NCBI RefSeq assembly: GCF_003977605.1
Contig: NZ_RYYU01000001.1
Span: 623,175-687,174, forward strand
From: Prevotella koreensis
Lineage (GTDB): Bacteria; Bacteroidota; Bacteroidia; Bacteroidales; Bacteroidaceae
Direction: 5' to 3'
DNA length: 64,000 bases
Below, in pieces: positions 1-8,303 of the stretch. Both the position numbers and the translations under genes were made by a program. Positions within the stretch are counted from its first letter, which is position 1. Each line of letters begins with the position of its first letter. The notes below the pieces were generated by a model, which saw only the letters and a program-made list of their open reading frames with translations, searched no databases and was not told the DNA's origin.

Positions 1-2
1 TC

Positions 3-167
3 AATCACATTGTGGAACTCACAGAGGAAGAAAAAGCCGAAGCAAGGCAGGAAGCCATTAAACAATATCAGCGTGAGGAACTCGCCAAGATACAGAGCCG
101 TAACACACGAGTGAAGAAGACCGAGAATGCAGCAACCCAAGTACAACCATCCCTATTCGATTTTTAA
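3..167 (+). CDS. PcfK-like protein, C-terminal end (5' partial)
   Basis: The reading frame is open from the window edge and ends in residues QPSLFDF before a stop at 165-167. That ending, after a charged Glu/Lys/Arg-rich helix, is typical of the PcfK-like proteins that precede pcfJ in Bacteroidales conjugative elements. Only 54 residues are inside the window and there is no start codon. The stop lies 4 nt before the best pcfJ start at 172, so the two genes look translationally coupled. The function of PcfK-like proteins in these elements is not established. The assignment rests on the C-terminal motif and the pcfJ neighbour. Confidence 0.7.
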   Translation, partial: NHIVELTEEEKAEARQEAIKQYQREELAKIQSRNTRVKKTENAATQVQPSLFDF

Positions 168-171
168 GTCT

Positions 172-1446
172 ATGAAACCGAGAAACAAGTTTGAGAAGGC
201 AGTCCTTGCCGAGAGCAGGCACCTTCGCCCGATAACCAAGACACAGACAAAGTGGGCATTCCGTAAGTGCATAGACCATTTAGCCTACCGCCTGCCAAAA
301 GGTCGCACCACTTGTATGGATTGTGGGTATAGTTGGATAATGGACAAACATAGAGAAACTTGCACTTGCCCTCATTGCAGGACAAAGTTGCAGGTCAAGG
401 AAACCTTTGAGCGTAAATTGCAGCAGAAGCGGTATTTCACCACGCTAACCGCTTGTGGAGAGTATCAAGTATTGCGTATGTTCCTCCTTGTTGTGGGAAT
501 GGAGAAAGGCAGTAAGGCACAATATCACGCACTTGAAATCGGTCAGTATTGGTGGAACGCAAAAGGACGGCAAGCCATTGTTGCCATTCCACGCACATTG
601 GGCAGATATGTTGATACCTTTTCTTACTATACCCCTATGGCTATCCGTAACGACAATGAAGCCTACCGATATGCAGCCTATTCGCAGATATATCCTAAAT
701 TCAAGGTTACAGACACACTCCGCAGGAATGGATTTGAAGATGATTTTCACGATATAGCCCCGATAATATTCATTCCTGCATTGCTTTCTGACAGCCGGGC
801 TGAAACATTGATGAAAGCAGGACGAATGGGGCATTTACGCTATTTCCTCAACAACAATTCGACATTTGACGCTTGTTGGCAGTCCTACAAAGTTGCCACT
901 CGCAACGGCTATGAGATAGAGGATATTTCTCTATGGTGCGACTATGTGGATATGCTCCGCAGATTGAATAAAGACATACACAGCCCGAAGTATGTTTGCC
1001 CCACCGACCTGCATAGGGAACACGACCTAAGACAAAGCGAACTCCGCAGACAAAGGGAAAAGGAAGAAAAGGCGGCGAAACGCAAAAAGGCAATGGAGGA
1101 AGAGAAGCGTTTCCACGAACTCAAATCCAAGTTCTTCGGTATCTGTTTCACGGACGGCACAATCCAAGTTCACGTATTGGAGAGTGTGCAGGAACATTTG
1201 GAGGAAGGAGTATCAATGCACCATTGCGTGTTCGACAATGCTTACTATCTCAAAGAAAACTCTCTTATCCTTTCGGCAACCATTGAGGGCAGACGGATAG
1301 AAACGATTGAGGTCAATCTGGACACGCTCAAAGTGGTGCAAAGTCGTGGAGTGTGCAACAAGAATACGGAGTATCACGAACAGATAGTGAACCTTGTTAA
1401 TGCTAATCGAGAACTAATAAGCCGAAGAATGAAAGCAACTGCATGA
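172..1446 (+). CDS. PcfJ-like protein
   Basis: Protein of about 424 residues resembling the PcfJ family of conjugative elements, whose biochemical role is unclear. Near residues 45-75 there is a CxxC...CxCPxC zinc-ribbon-like cluster (CMDCGYSW, then CTCPHC). A highly charged coiled stretch (about residues 290-330, rich in Arg/Glu/Lys) leads into the conserved C-terminal domain containing MHHCVFDNAYY. The frame is open from an ATG at 127, but that start lies inside the upstream pcfK gene. The ATG at 172 (MKPRNKFEKAV) follows the pcfK stop directly and matches the usual family N-terminus. It is probably co-transcribed with pcfK and the two small genes downstream. Confidence 0.8.
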   Translation: MKPRNKFEKAVLAESRHLRPITKTQTKWAFRKCIDHLAYRLPKGRTTCMDCGYSWIMDKHRETCTCPHCRTKLQVKETFERKLQQKRYFTTLTACGEYQVLRMFLLVVGMEKGSKAQYHALEIGQYWWNAKGRQAIVAIPRTLGRYVDTFSYYTPMAIRNDNEAYRYAAYSQIYPKFKVTDTLRRNGFEDDFHDIAPIIFIPALLSDSRAETLMKAGRMGHLRYFLNNNSTFDACWQSYKVATRNGYEIEDISLWCDYVDMLRRLNKDIHSPKYVCPTDLHREHDLRQSELRRQREKEEKAAKRKKAMEEEKRFHELKSKFFGICFTDGTIQVHVLESVQEHLEEGVSMHHCVFDNAYYLKENSLILSATIEGRRIETIEVNLDTLKVVQSRGVCNKNTEYHEQIVNLVNANRELISRRMKATA

Positions 1447-1473
1447 AGTATGAACCATTAAAATATCAGAGAT

Positions 1474-1728
1474 ATGAAAACAGAGATAGAAAACATCATC
1501 TATAACTACACGGACGAGATACCGCATATTCTCATCAGGGTTATCAATGCGATAACCCTATCCGACAATGAGGAAGAGTTAAGGACGGCAATAGGAAAAA
1601 TAGCCGAAGAAACGGAACTTGACAAGTTTTTCGCCTATGGTTATGGCGCACATCACTTTTGGCTCACACACCGCAAGTTATCCAATGGAGAGCCAAAGCA
1701 GTACAGATTATTAAAGGTTGAATTTTAA
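1474..1728 (+). CDS. Small conserved hypothetical protein (84 aa)
   Basis: Short acidic protein beginning MKTEIENIIYNYTDEIPHI and ending in LLKVEF. I recognise no domain, signal peptide or membrane segment. It sits 28 nt after pcfJ and 9 nt before the PcfM-like gene on the same strand, so it probably belongs to the same transcript. Codon use resembles its neighbours, which supports a real gene. The function is unknown; a role in element maintenance or transfer is inferred from position only. Confidence 0.6.
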   Translation: MKTEIENIIYNYTDEIPHILIRVINAITLSDNEEELRTAIGKIAEETELDKFFAYGYGAHHFWLTHRKLSNGEPKQYRLLKVEF

Positions 1729-1736
1729 GATTAGGA

Positions 1737-1955
1737 ATGATGAAGAAACAGAGATTTTTAGTCTATACGGAATATGTTTTTGACGGCGTATTCGATGTGG
1801 TTGCCGAGAGCAAGGAGGAAGCACGGCAGAAAGTCCTACAAAATTGTGGGTTGGCTATGGGTGGAAGCATTCACAGCACTTTGCCCGATGATGAGATAAA
1901 TTGGGCTTTCGATATACACCCTAACAGACGAATAGACAAAATAACGAAAGTGTAG
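1737..1955 (+). CDS. DpnD/PcfM-like small protein
   Basis: 72-residue protein. Its N-terminal half (YTEYVFDGVFDVVAESKEEARQKVL) has the layout of DpnD/PcfM family proteins: a beta-strand pair followed by a helix with a 'V-AES-EEA--KV' pattern. Such genes travel with pcfK/pcfJ in conjugative elements and have no proven function. It is the last gene before a strong hairpin terminator at 1981-2009, so the pcf transcript appears to end here. The family call is moderate because the protein is short. Confidence 0.55.
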   Translation: MMKKQRFLVYTEYVFDGVFDVVAESKEEARQKVLQNCGLAMGGSIHSTLPDDEINWAFDIHPNRRIDKITKV

Positions 1956-1980
1956 AAACAGCACCTTGAATAAGACCAAG

Positions 1981-2015
1981 AGCCACGCAAACCGAAAATT
2001 TGCGTGGCTTCTTTT
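1981..2015 (+). terminator. Rho-independent terminator after the pcf genes
   Basis: A perfect 10-bp stem (AGCCACGCAA at 1981-1990 with TTGCGTGGCT at 2000-2009) and a 9-nt loop is followed by the T-rich run CTTCTTTTC. It lies 26 nt after the stop of the PcfM-like gene. Confidence 0.8.
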
Positions 2016-2099
2016 CTTTGTCTTTGAGCGAGCAGGCGACCAAAGCAAAGAAGCAAAAGAAAGTCGCAGGGAAATTACATTTCATATTTGCTAAGGAAG

Positions 2100-2400
2100 A
2101 AAGAACAAGGCTAACTCCACACGTCTCTGCTTCACCAATCTTTTGCCCCTGCATCGGCAAAAGGATACATACTCACAACAAATTTTTCGTAACCAGCCTC
2201 TATCTTTCTCTTGGGTTGCTTACCGTAACCAAGTAGTCGCTTCACGCCCACACTGTAGGAAAGCAAGGTAAGCAGTAAAGCATCCTTGCCGTTACCATTG
2301 CTGTTTTTATAGGCAGCGTATTCTCAATATCTTCTACCTTATCCACAATGATGTTCTGTGATTCCCAATCCACATACATGGAGGATGTTCGAAATAAAAA
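2100..2400 (-). pseudogene. Decayed fusion of traN and lysozyme fragments
   Basis: Read on the minus strand, about 2312-2395 encodes YVDWESQNIIVDKVEDIEN, matching intact TraN (YVDLGSQNIIAGKAEDAEN). About 2104-2305 encodes KDALLLTLLSYSVGVKRLLGYGKQP and, after a frameshift, EYVSFCRCRGKRLVKQRRVELALF. These match the intact lysozyme at 3434-3940. The middle of traN joins directly to the middle of the lysozyme gene, so everything between them in an ancestral transfer operon (traO, traQ) is missing. The sequence diverges clearly from the intact copies, so it looks like the tail of a second, related element rather than a recent local duplication. No intact frame remains. Confidence 0.8.
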
Positions 2401-2415
2401 TCATTATTATTGGCG

Positions 2416-2447
2416 ATTGCAGAGACGAAGCAGATATCGTACTTTTG
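2416..2447 (+). promoter_or_regulatory. Bacteroidetes-type promoter of the methyltransferase gene
   Basis: ATTG at 2416-2419, a 20-nt spacer, then TACTTTTG at 2440-2447. This fits the Bacteroidetes consensus of a -33 TTG and a -7 TAnnTTTG. The expected transcript start near 2453 lies a few bases before the first ATG at 2459, so translation may instead use ATGs at 2480 or 2483. Confidence 0.6.
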
Positions 2448-2458
2448 CAAAATAAGAA

Positions 2459-3172
2459 ATGAACATTCTTGATAAGAAGATGATGGCAAACAGACAGAGC
2501 AATTCCTACCAAAGGATGATGGAACATTACGACGACCTATTGACCGGACGGAAGTGGTGGTCAAGGATATATATGCGATTTATTTGGAACGAAGACACTA
2601 ATCTCTTGGCTCGGAAAGTGCTTGATCTCATACCGGACGATTTTCGGGGACGACTGCTTGACGTGCCTGTCGGCACTGCCATTTTCACCGCCGAGAAGTA
2701 TCGCCGGATGAAAGATGCCGAGATCGTTGGTTTGGACTATTCGGAAGAAATGATAGCCATTGCGGCTTTGCGGAAAGAGACAGAGGAGATAGCCAACCTG
2801 TCTTTGGAGCAAGGAGATGTCGGAGAACTTCCCTATGCCAACGAGATCTTCGACTGCGTACTGTCGATGAACGGCTTTCAGGCTTTCCCTGAGAAAGAAA
2901 AAGCCTTTGCCGAGATTTTCCGCGTGCTGAAACCCGGCGGTTGCTTCTGCGGCTGCTTTTATGTCAAGGGCGAACGCCGATTGGCTGATTTATTTGTTAA
3001 GAAAGTAATGGAAAGAAAAGGATTTTTCCACCCTCCATACGACACCTTCGCTGAAGCCGAAAGCCGACTTCGGAGTATGTATGGCGATGACGTGCTGACA
3101 GAAAAAATGGCTTCCGTCTGCTTGTTCCGCTGCGTGAAACCACAAAGAGAAACCACTGAAAACGAACAATAA
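2459..3172 (+). CDS. Class I SAM-dependent methyltransferase
   Basis: 237-residue Rossmann-fold methyltransferase (Methyltransf_11/25 type). SAM-binding motif I is RLLDVPVGTAIF (about residues 64-76), a slightly unusual form because the common GxGxG is replaced by DVPVGTA. The acidic end of strand 2 is VGLDYSEEM, motif III/IV is FDCVLSMNGFQAFP, and post-motif LKPGGCF follows. No signal peptide is present, so it acts in the cytoplasm. The substrate cannot be told from sequence. It has its own promoter and lies between a decayed lysozyme remnant and the intact lysozyme gene, so it looks like cargo inserted beside the transfer operon. The true start could be 2480 (MMANRQ). Confidence 0.8.
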   Translation: MNILDKKMMANRQSNSYQRMMEHYDDLLTGRKWWSRIYMRFIWNEDTNLLARKVLDLIPDDFRGRLLDVPVGTAIFTAEKYRRMKDAEIVGLDYSEEMIAIAALRKETEEIANLSLEQGDVGELPYANEIFDCVLSMNGFQAFPEKEKAFAEIFRVLKPGGCFCGCFYVKGERRLADLFVKKVMERKGFFHPPYDTFAEAESRLRSMYGDDVLTEKMASVCLFRCVKPQRETTENEQ

Positions 3173-3189
3173 CCCCAAAACATAAGACT

Positions 3190-3303
3190 ATGAGCGTAAC
3201 AAAAATCATCGACGAAGAAAACATCACCATCGTACAAGGAGTCAACGGCATTCTGCTACATCAGGAAGGGTGGATGAAAGAAAAGAATGACAGAAAAGGC
3301 TAA
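3190..3303 (+). CDS. Possible small protein (37 aa)
   Basis: An ATG at 3190, 17 nt after the methyltransferase stop, opens a 37-codon frame (MSVTKIIDEENITIVQGVNG...) ending at 3301-3303. The position and the clean N-terminus suggest a real gene or the start of a truncated one. I recognise no family. The stretch 3304-3433 after it holds no gene or clear signal. Confidence 0.35.
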   Translation: MSVTKIIDEENITIVQGVNGILLHQEGWMKEKNDRKG

Positions 3304-3433
3304 GCAAGAGGATAACCTATCCATCAACTCTTGATAAGGAATCTCTCTTTGAAAGTATAGTTGTATCCTACAAAAGAGCCTTCAAATTAGAGCTAAACTC
3401 TTACCAAGTCTGTTGCGTGGATGGATAGATGTA

Positions 3434-3940
3434 TCAAGGTATATAAAACATGGCAAACTCCACTTGCCTCCGTTTCACCAATCCTTTCAAAACTTTTCCC
3501 TTGTATCGGCAGAATGAAACATACTCTTGATAAAAGTTCCTGTTTCCAGCCTCAATTTTTCGCAGCAATCGGCTCTTGGGATGCTTGCCATATCCGAGCA
3601 ATCGCCCCACGCCCACATTGTAGGCAAGTAAGGTCAATAGCAGCGCATCCTTGCCATAGTCTTTGAAGTGTTCAAAGCATTTCCAAAGGTCGGCACGGAG
3701 CAGGGAGTCTGCCTGCCGTTCCGTCATATCCGCCGTGAAGTGCTCTCCTGGTTGCAGCTGATGCCCATATCCAACATACGGATAATTCTTCCAGCTGTGC
3801 ATACCCTCAAAGTATTTAACAACAACCACACCACGTTCGAAAGGAGACAAGTCTGCCAACCGCACCCTACGCTGGGCAAGGATGGGCTGGCAGAATAAAC
3901 ATAAAATACAGAATAAAGCAAAGTGTTTAGTTGTCTGCAT
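3434..3940 (-). CDS. Lysozyme-like glycoside hydrolase of the transfer operon
   Basis: 168-residue secreted muramidase. A signal peptide (MQTTKHFALFCILCLFCQPILAQ) is followed by a phage-lysozyme (GH24)-like core: FERGVVVVKYFEG, with the probable catalytic Glu of the 'F E G' motif, then YPYVGYGHQL and LLTLLAYNVGVGRLLG. Such enzymes close the tra operon in Bacteroidales ICEs and presumably open the peptidoglycan for the mating channel. The start overlaps the end of traQ by 14 nt, showing tight operon packing. A decayed homologue lies at 2100-2310. Confidence 0.85.
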   Translation of the reverse strand: MQTTKHFALFCILCLFCQPILAQRRVRLADLSPFERGVVVVKYFEGMHSWKNYPYVGYGHQLQPGEHFTADMTERQADSLLRADLWKCFEHFKDYGKDALLLTLLAYNVGVGRLLGYGKHPKSRLLRKIEAGNRNFYQEYVSFCRYKGKVLKGLVKRRQVEFAMFYIP

Positions 3941-4412
3941 CTTTCAATACTTTGGTAACTGTTGCGGAGGACTTTTCCTTATTTTCCGCCTTTTCGTTGT
4001 TGAAACTGAAAGTCAGTTGCTGCATTCTGCCGAAGTTGTCTTCCACATACACATCAATCGTCTGGCGGTCAGATGAGAGCGAGGTATAGTACAAGCGAAA
4101 CACGTCCTTTGTAAGCGGATAGCGGTCGTTAGGCTTGAAGACAGTACCGTTATCATTTCTTAGCAAGCCCTTGCCGTCAGACTGGAAATAACGTATCGTA
4201 TAGCGAGTGTCGGCAAACTCACCGCCTCGCTTCAGTGTGCAACGTATCTCAGCCGTCTGCCCCCTTATGATGTCCTTCTGAACGGGCATCGTCTCGACCG
4301 TGAACGGATAAGACTGCTGAACATCCAAATCCCTATCACAAGCAGATAGGCAAAACACGGCAAGGGCAAGTACGCCCATTATCCATATCGAACTTAATAT
4401 CTTCTTTTTCAT
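3927..4412 (-). CDS. traQ: Conjugal transfer protein TraQ (DUF3872)
   Basis: 161-residue predicted lipoprotein of the DUF3872/TraQ family. The N-terminus MKKKILSSIWIMGVLALAVFCLSAC carries a lipobox (LSAC, Cys about residue 25), followed by a beta-rich domain (YPFTVETMPVQKDI, RYTIRYFQ, VYVEDNFG) and a charged Lys/Glu tail. It should be anchored in a membrane facing the periplasm. Its exact role in mating is unknown. It lies between traO and lysozyme. TraP, a primase-like protein found here in CTnDOT, is not present. Confidence 0.85.
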   Translation of the reverse strand: MKKKILSSIWIMGVLALAVFCLSACDRDLDVQQSYPFTVETMPVQKDIIRGQTAEIRCTLKRGGEFADTRYTIRYFQSDGKGLLRNDNGTVFKPNDRYPLTKDVFRLYYTSLSSDRQTIDVYVEDNFGRMQQLTFSFNNEKAENKEKSSATVTKVLKDADN

Positions 4413-4424
4413 TTTTCTTCTTGC

Positions 4425-5006
4425 TTAAAGATTAAACCTAAGTCCTGCCGAGAGTGCAGGACGGAAACGATGTACGTCTGAGCCGAAGAGCAACCGCCCC
4501 TGTGCCTTGACAAGAAAGAGCACCCTGTCCGTCAGAAACACTTCCACCGAACCATGCACGGCACCGCCATAGACAAAGCGGGAGCGGTCGAGCAGTGTTG
4601 CCCCGTCGGGCAGCAGCTTCTTGTCCTCATTCAGTTGCTCATAGCCACCCAAGGCGGATATACCACCATAGAGAAACACGTTTTTACCTCTGTCGGAGAG
4701 AACAGGGTGCATATAGCCCACCTGCAAGAGTATATCCTTGAGTTTTACGTTATAACTTCTGTACGGCATATTCTGCTGTTCATACTCTGCCATAACAAAG
4801 GTATAATTCTCACGACCCAAATATCGGGTGAGTGATGCTCCTATACCGAAATTGTCAGCAGCAAGGAACTTTTCACCCTTGATAAGCGGAACACTCCCTA
4901 CGACCTCTACGCCCCTTTGCTTGGGTATCAGTCGCTGTGCCTGCGATGGCAAGCTAAAAGCCATTGCCACCGCTGCACAAACCGATAAAATGATTTTCTT
5001 CTTCAT
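4425..5006 (-). CDS. traO: Conjugal transfer protein TraO
   Basis: 193 residues from the ATG giving MKKKIILSVCAAVAMAFSLPSQAQ, a canonical signal peptide. An ATG four codons upstream (5018) would overlap traN. The mature part has alternating strands with glycine/aromatic turns (YLGRENYTFVMAEYEQQ, VFLYGGISALGGYEQLN, FRPALSAGLRFNL) and ends in an aromatic-terminal strand, like a small outer-membrane beta-barrel. This fits the TraO family of Bacteroidales ICEs. It is placed between traN and traQ as expected. Confidence 0.85.
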   Translation of the reverse strand: MKKKIILSVCAAVAMAFSLPSQAQRLIPKQRGVEVVGSVPLIKGEKFLAADNFGIGASLTRYLGRENYTFVMAEYEQQNMPYRSYNVKLKDILLQVGYMHPVLSDRGKNVFLYGGISALGGYEQLNEDKKLLPDGATLLDRSRFVYGGAVHGSVEVFLTDRVLFLVKAQGRLLFGSDVHRFRPALSAGLRFNL

Positions 5007-5011
5007 AATGT

Positions 5012-5962
5012 CTACCATTTCAGTTTGAGGTTATCAATCTTTTTTGCCAGTTGTAGGTCTTCTGCCGTTACATGGAAGGTCAGCGTGCGACCGCCATTTC
5101 TCTCATAAAGCGTCACTTCAAGCTGCTTGTCCTCTGCAAGAGAAAACTGTTCGAGCGCAAACACAGTGTGTTCACTGCCCATGCCACGCACCTGCATCAC
5201 CTGATGATAGGCACGAAGCGGCTGCAACAGCTGCTCTTGTATAGCGGTGCGCTTTGCCATCTTCTTATCTACAACCTTAAAGGTGATAAAATCCACCGAG
5301 TACGGCATATTCGTGCCGTTTTCCATTCGAATGTGGAAATACAGCAAGCCGTTATGGGCATACAAGCCACGAAGCAGGAACTTCATACCGAACTGCTGTG
5401 CACCAATGTGCTTAATGTTGCGTCTGTCATTCTGATAGATGGTCTGCATCATCAGCTTTACTAATACGGGCGACTCATTACCGAGTTCCTTGAAGTAAAT
5501 GTCAGAGCGATTGCTTGGCAGCCTGCCTTCTGTTGTAGAGAGAAAGTCTTTCATCTCGATACTTAACTTTTCCGGTTCATCGGCATATTTTACATTAAAA
5601 GCGTAAAATGAGCCGTCCTCGCAGATGACACTCATATTGGTCTCCGTCTCAAAGTCCTTCACTGAAGCCTTTACACGTAGTACGTTCTCAGCATCCTCCG
5701 CCTTCCCTGCGATGATGTTCTGTGAACCCAAGTCTACATAGCGGATGGCAGAAGGGAAGATAAGATGCACGGTCTTGTCAAAGGTAACGTCAAGACCATA
5801 CGGCAGAACGATACGCCCCTTTGGTATGGCACGGCTCATACCTTGAAAGAGTTCGCCCGAAGTAAGCGGACGGCTTGGTGTCAGACCATCATTGTTTTCC
5901 TGTGCTGTGGCTGTTGCTCCCACCATGGTAAGCATAGCCATTGATAAAATAATTTTCTTCAT
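5012..5962 (-). CDS. traN: Conjugative transposon protein TraN (DUF4138)
   Basis: 316 residues with signal peptide MKKIILSMAMLTMVGATATAQ. The DUF4138/TraN core contains TVHLIFPSAIRYVDLGSQNI near residue 65-85, a pattern like VirB9-type proteins that bind partner strands in the outer-membrane core of type IV secretion systems. The VirB9 analogy is family-level inference. It is followed 5 nt later by traO and lies 49 nt after traM. A decayed piece of a divergent traN sits at about 2312-2395. Confidence 0.88.
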   Translation of the reverse strand: MKKIILSMAMLTMVGATATAQENNDGLTPSRPLTSGELFQGMSRAIPKGRIVLPYGLDVTFDKTVHLIFPSAIRYVDLGSQNIIAGKAEDAENVLRVKASVKDFETETNMSVICEDGSFYAFNVKYADEPEKLSIEMKDFLSTTEGRLPSNRSDIYFKELGNESPVLVKLMMQTIYQNDRRNIKHIGAQQFGMKFLLRGLYAHNGLLYFHIRMENGTNMPYSVDFITFKVVDKKMAKRTAIQEQLLQPLRAYHQVMQVRGMGSEHTVFALEQFSLAEDKQLEVTLYERNGGRTLTFHVTAEDLQLAKKIDNLKLKW

Positions 5963-6011
5963 TGTTCCTTTTTTATTTGATGTTATTTTTTACTTATCAT
6001 TTTCGATTGTT

Positions 6012-7283
6012 TTATTTGGACTGAACCAAGAAAAGGCGGTAGCCATCCTTGAGCGTTACCTTGATGGTGCGCAGTTTCTTCTGAAGCAGCTGACTTGCAC
6101 CCTGCATCACCCCACGGGCAGCCTCGGAGATAATCTGGTCCTTGGCAGAGGAAGCGAAGGTAAAGGATGTTCCCATTGAACCACCGATGTTCGCCCCAAC
6201 TTCCTTAAGCGCATTGATGTCCTCCGAACCTGGTATATACACACCCTCCTGTCCGTCCATGTCGTATGCCGAGAGCTTGACGGCTATGATATGGCCGTCT
6301 ACCTCTATGCTTTTGACAAGCAGGTGCATACGGTTACCCTCAATCTTAGCGACGGCTATCAGTCGGCTCTGTCGTGGAATACGCAAGCCCTGCACTTTGG
6401 CACTTTCAAGCAGACGGAGCACGACATTATCGCCCTCTTTGAGCGTCGTTGTCCTGTCCACTACTACTTTCAGTGTGTTGCGCATCGTAGGTGCAGCCGT
6501 GCTTGCGAGCGAGTGAAAGCCCAAGTTGCGTGCTTTCGTGCCATACTCCTTGATGAAGTCAGCATCGCTCATCGGCTGCCCCAGTGAGGACACTACTTGT
6601 TTGCGTTCCGCCAAGATTTCCATTGCAGGCAAGTCGGCCGAACCTCCGCTTATATTACTGCCCATACTCTGACCTTTGTTCGTTGCCGTTTGCCCTTTAC
6701 CCTCGGTAAAGTCATTACCCAAAGATGGTGGAACGGCAGAAGCCTTGGGAAGATACCTCGCTGCCATCTGATAGCCCTTTTCCATCAAGGCAAGCTGTCG
6801 TTTCTCTTCATTGTCCTCCCTACTGTCTTTGGCAGAGAGTTCCTTTTTAAGGTTATCTATCTCCGAGCGCAAGGCTTCACGCTCCTGCTCGTGTGGGTCG
6901 GGAGCGTAAAAGGAGTTCAAGAGCCGATAGTTCTCTTCATAGCGATGCATGGAGCTTTCTATCTTTGCCGTAGAAGCAGCTGTCTCTGCACGCTGCGCCT
7001 CTGATGGGGCGGTGTTCTGTGCGAAATAGTCCGATAGTCTGCCCATCTCCTCGCGGGTCTGTTCCTCCTCGTGTGCCTTGTCGCCTAATTCATAGGCTTT
7101 GAGCTTGTTTTCGGTGAGCTTTTCCGTCGTTGCCTGCGGGATGCTGTCATTGAGTCCCTGCTCCGCAGCGGTCTTATCCTTGCTCGAAGGTGCGAAAATA
7201 AACCACATTGAGAGGGCAAACAGCAGCCCTAATCCTCCGAAGACCAAGCCTTTTTTCATTTGTTCTTTCTGTTTATTATCCAT
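6012..7283 (-). CDS. traM: Conjugative transposon protein TraM (VirB10-like)
   Basis: 423 residues. One N-terminal membrane segment (GLVFGGLGLLFALSMWFIFAP, about residues 13-33) is followed by a long charged, coiled-coil-prone linker (residues 40-230) and a C-terminal beta domain. In that domain KEGDNVVLRLLESAKVQGLRIP and IEVDGHIIAVKLSAYDMDGQEGVYIPG resemble TraM/VirB10 proteins that bridge inner and outer membranes. The start overlaps the traL stop by 8 nt. The length is typical of Bacteroidales TraM. Confidence 0.88.
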   Translation of the reverse strand: MDNKQKEQMKKGLVFGGLGLLFALSMWFIFAPSSKDKTAAEQGLNDSIPQATTEKLTENKLKAYELGDKAHEEEQTREEMGRLSDYFAQNTAPSEAQRAETAASTAKIESSMHRYEENYRLLNSFYAPDPHEQEREALRSEIDNLKKELSAKDSREDNEEKRQLALMEKGYQMAARYLPKASAVPPSLGNDFTEGKGQTATNKGQSMGSNISGGSADLPAMEILAERKQVVSSLGQPMSDADFIKEYGTKARNLGFHSLASTAAPTMRNTLKVVVDRTTTLKEGDNVVLRLLESAKVQGLRIPRQSRLIAVAKIEGNRMHLLVKSIEVDGHIIAVKLSAYDMDGQEGVYIPGSEDINALKEVGANIGGSMGTSFTFASSAKDQIISEAARGVMQGASQLLQKKLRTIKVTLKDGYRLFLVQSK

Positions 7284-7578
7284 TTTCTTTGATTGTTTGA
7301 TGATGTTGTAGGTAAAAATTGCCGTGTAACTCTTGTAAAGTACTGTCCGTCCGTATCGGACTGTCCGTCAGCTTTCCCGTGGGGATGGATAGTTTATCCT
7401 TCTTTGGAGGAAGGAAGAACTGCGCTATCATCCAAAGCGAGCAGAGCAGATAGATGAAACTCAGCCCATAGACGATTTCCTTTCTCTGCCTTATCGTGAG
7501 CCGTTCACACCGATGGCGAAGCCATAGGTGAAAGCGCAGATAGTGACGTGAGAGTAAAAAGTTTCTTTTCCTTGCCAT
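7276..7578 (-). CDS. traL: Conjugal transfer protein TraL (DUF3989)
   Basis: 100-residue protein with a basic N-terminus and one membrane segment (KEIVYGLSFIYLLCSLWMIAQFFLP, about residues 33-57), then a short periplasmic tail. This is the usual shape of DUF3989/TraL. It lies 4 nt after traK and overlaps traM, so the three genes are coupled. Confidence 0.85.
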   Translation of the reverse strand: MARKRNFLLSRHYLRFHLWLRHRCERLTIRQRKEIVYGLSFIYLLCSLWMIAQFFLPPKKDKLSIPTGKLTDSPIRTDSTLQELHGNFYLQHHQTIKENG

Positions 7579-7582
7579 AGCC

Positions 7583-8206
7583 TTACCGTTTATAAGTCTG
7601 TATGTCTCTGTTCTCCTTGACGAGGAAGTTCTCCATCAGGAAGCCTTGCGGGTTGTTGTCCGAACGGACAGAGTTCTGCAGCGTACAGGTCGTAATGAGA
7701 CTACGCTCTGTAACATTACTCTGGCGGACGATAAACTCCCGTGCATAGGTCGTTACCGCATAAGGGTAAGTATTAAAGTTGCAGTGGATAGAGTCCACCT
7801 CTATGCGCTGATTGACATTGCCCGATATGGCACGGTTATAATAGCCCTTCTCCGCCAAGTCCTTGTAATAGTTGAAAGCCGACTTGTCACACAGTACAAA
7901 GGCACGCTCCATGTTCTTCTCAATGGCATCCTTGTCAGGCGCAATGGTAAAGAACAGCTCATGGAAACGACGTACGTGTTCTCTTGCCTCCACGGGACGG
8001 TTTCGGCTTGCATCCTGACTGAGGGCAAGCATGAGTGACTTTCCCTGGTCAAGTACATAGATTTTCTCCCGCTGTTCCTTAGCGAAGCTGTACGAGGCAT
8101 AGACAGCATAACCGCTTACTGCCACGCAGACGATGGCAAAGACAAAGGCATAGAGCCGTATCTGCCTGAATGAGGTCTCGATATTTCTGAGTGATTTAAA
8201 TTCCAT
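7583..8206 (-). CDS. traK: Conjugal transfer protein TraK (VirB8-like)
   Basis: 207 residues from the ATG at 8204-8206 (MEFKSLRNIETSFRQIRLYA). The frame is open further upstream to 8359, but that extension is low-complexity and crosses palindromic sequence, so I reject it. An N-terminal membrane helix (YAFVFAIVCVAVSGYAVYASY) is followed by a periplasmic domain in the style of VirB8/TraK proteins (NRAISGNVNQRIEVDSIHCN, YPYAVTTYAREFIVR). It is part of the inner-membrane assembly of the mating channel. Confidence 0.88.
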   Translation of the reverse strand: MEFKSLRNIETSFRQIRLYAFVFAIVCVAVSGYAVYASYSFAKEQREKIYVLDQGKSLMLALSQDASRNRPVEAREHVRRFHELFFTIAPDKDAIEKNMERAFVLCDKSAFNYYKDLAEKGYYNRAISGNVNQRIEVDSIHCNFNTYPYAVTTYAREFIVRQSNVTERSLITTCTLQNSVRSDNNPQGFLMENFLVKENRDIQTYKR

Positions 8207-8303
8207 TTCTTTTTGTTTAATGTTCTTTCTGTTTAATCTGTAATCGTTGTTTGGTAGCAGAGTAAGGGTACGGGATTTTCCACCCATTAACATCCCTTTC
8301 CGC

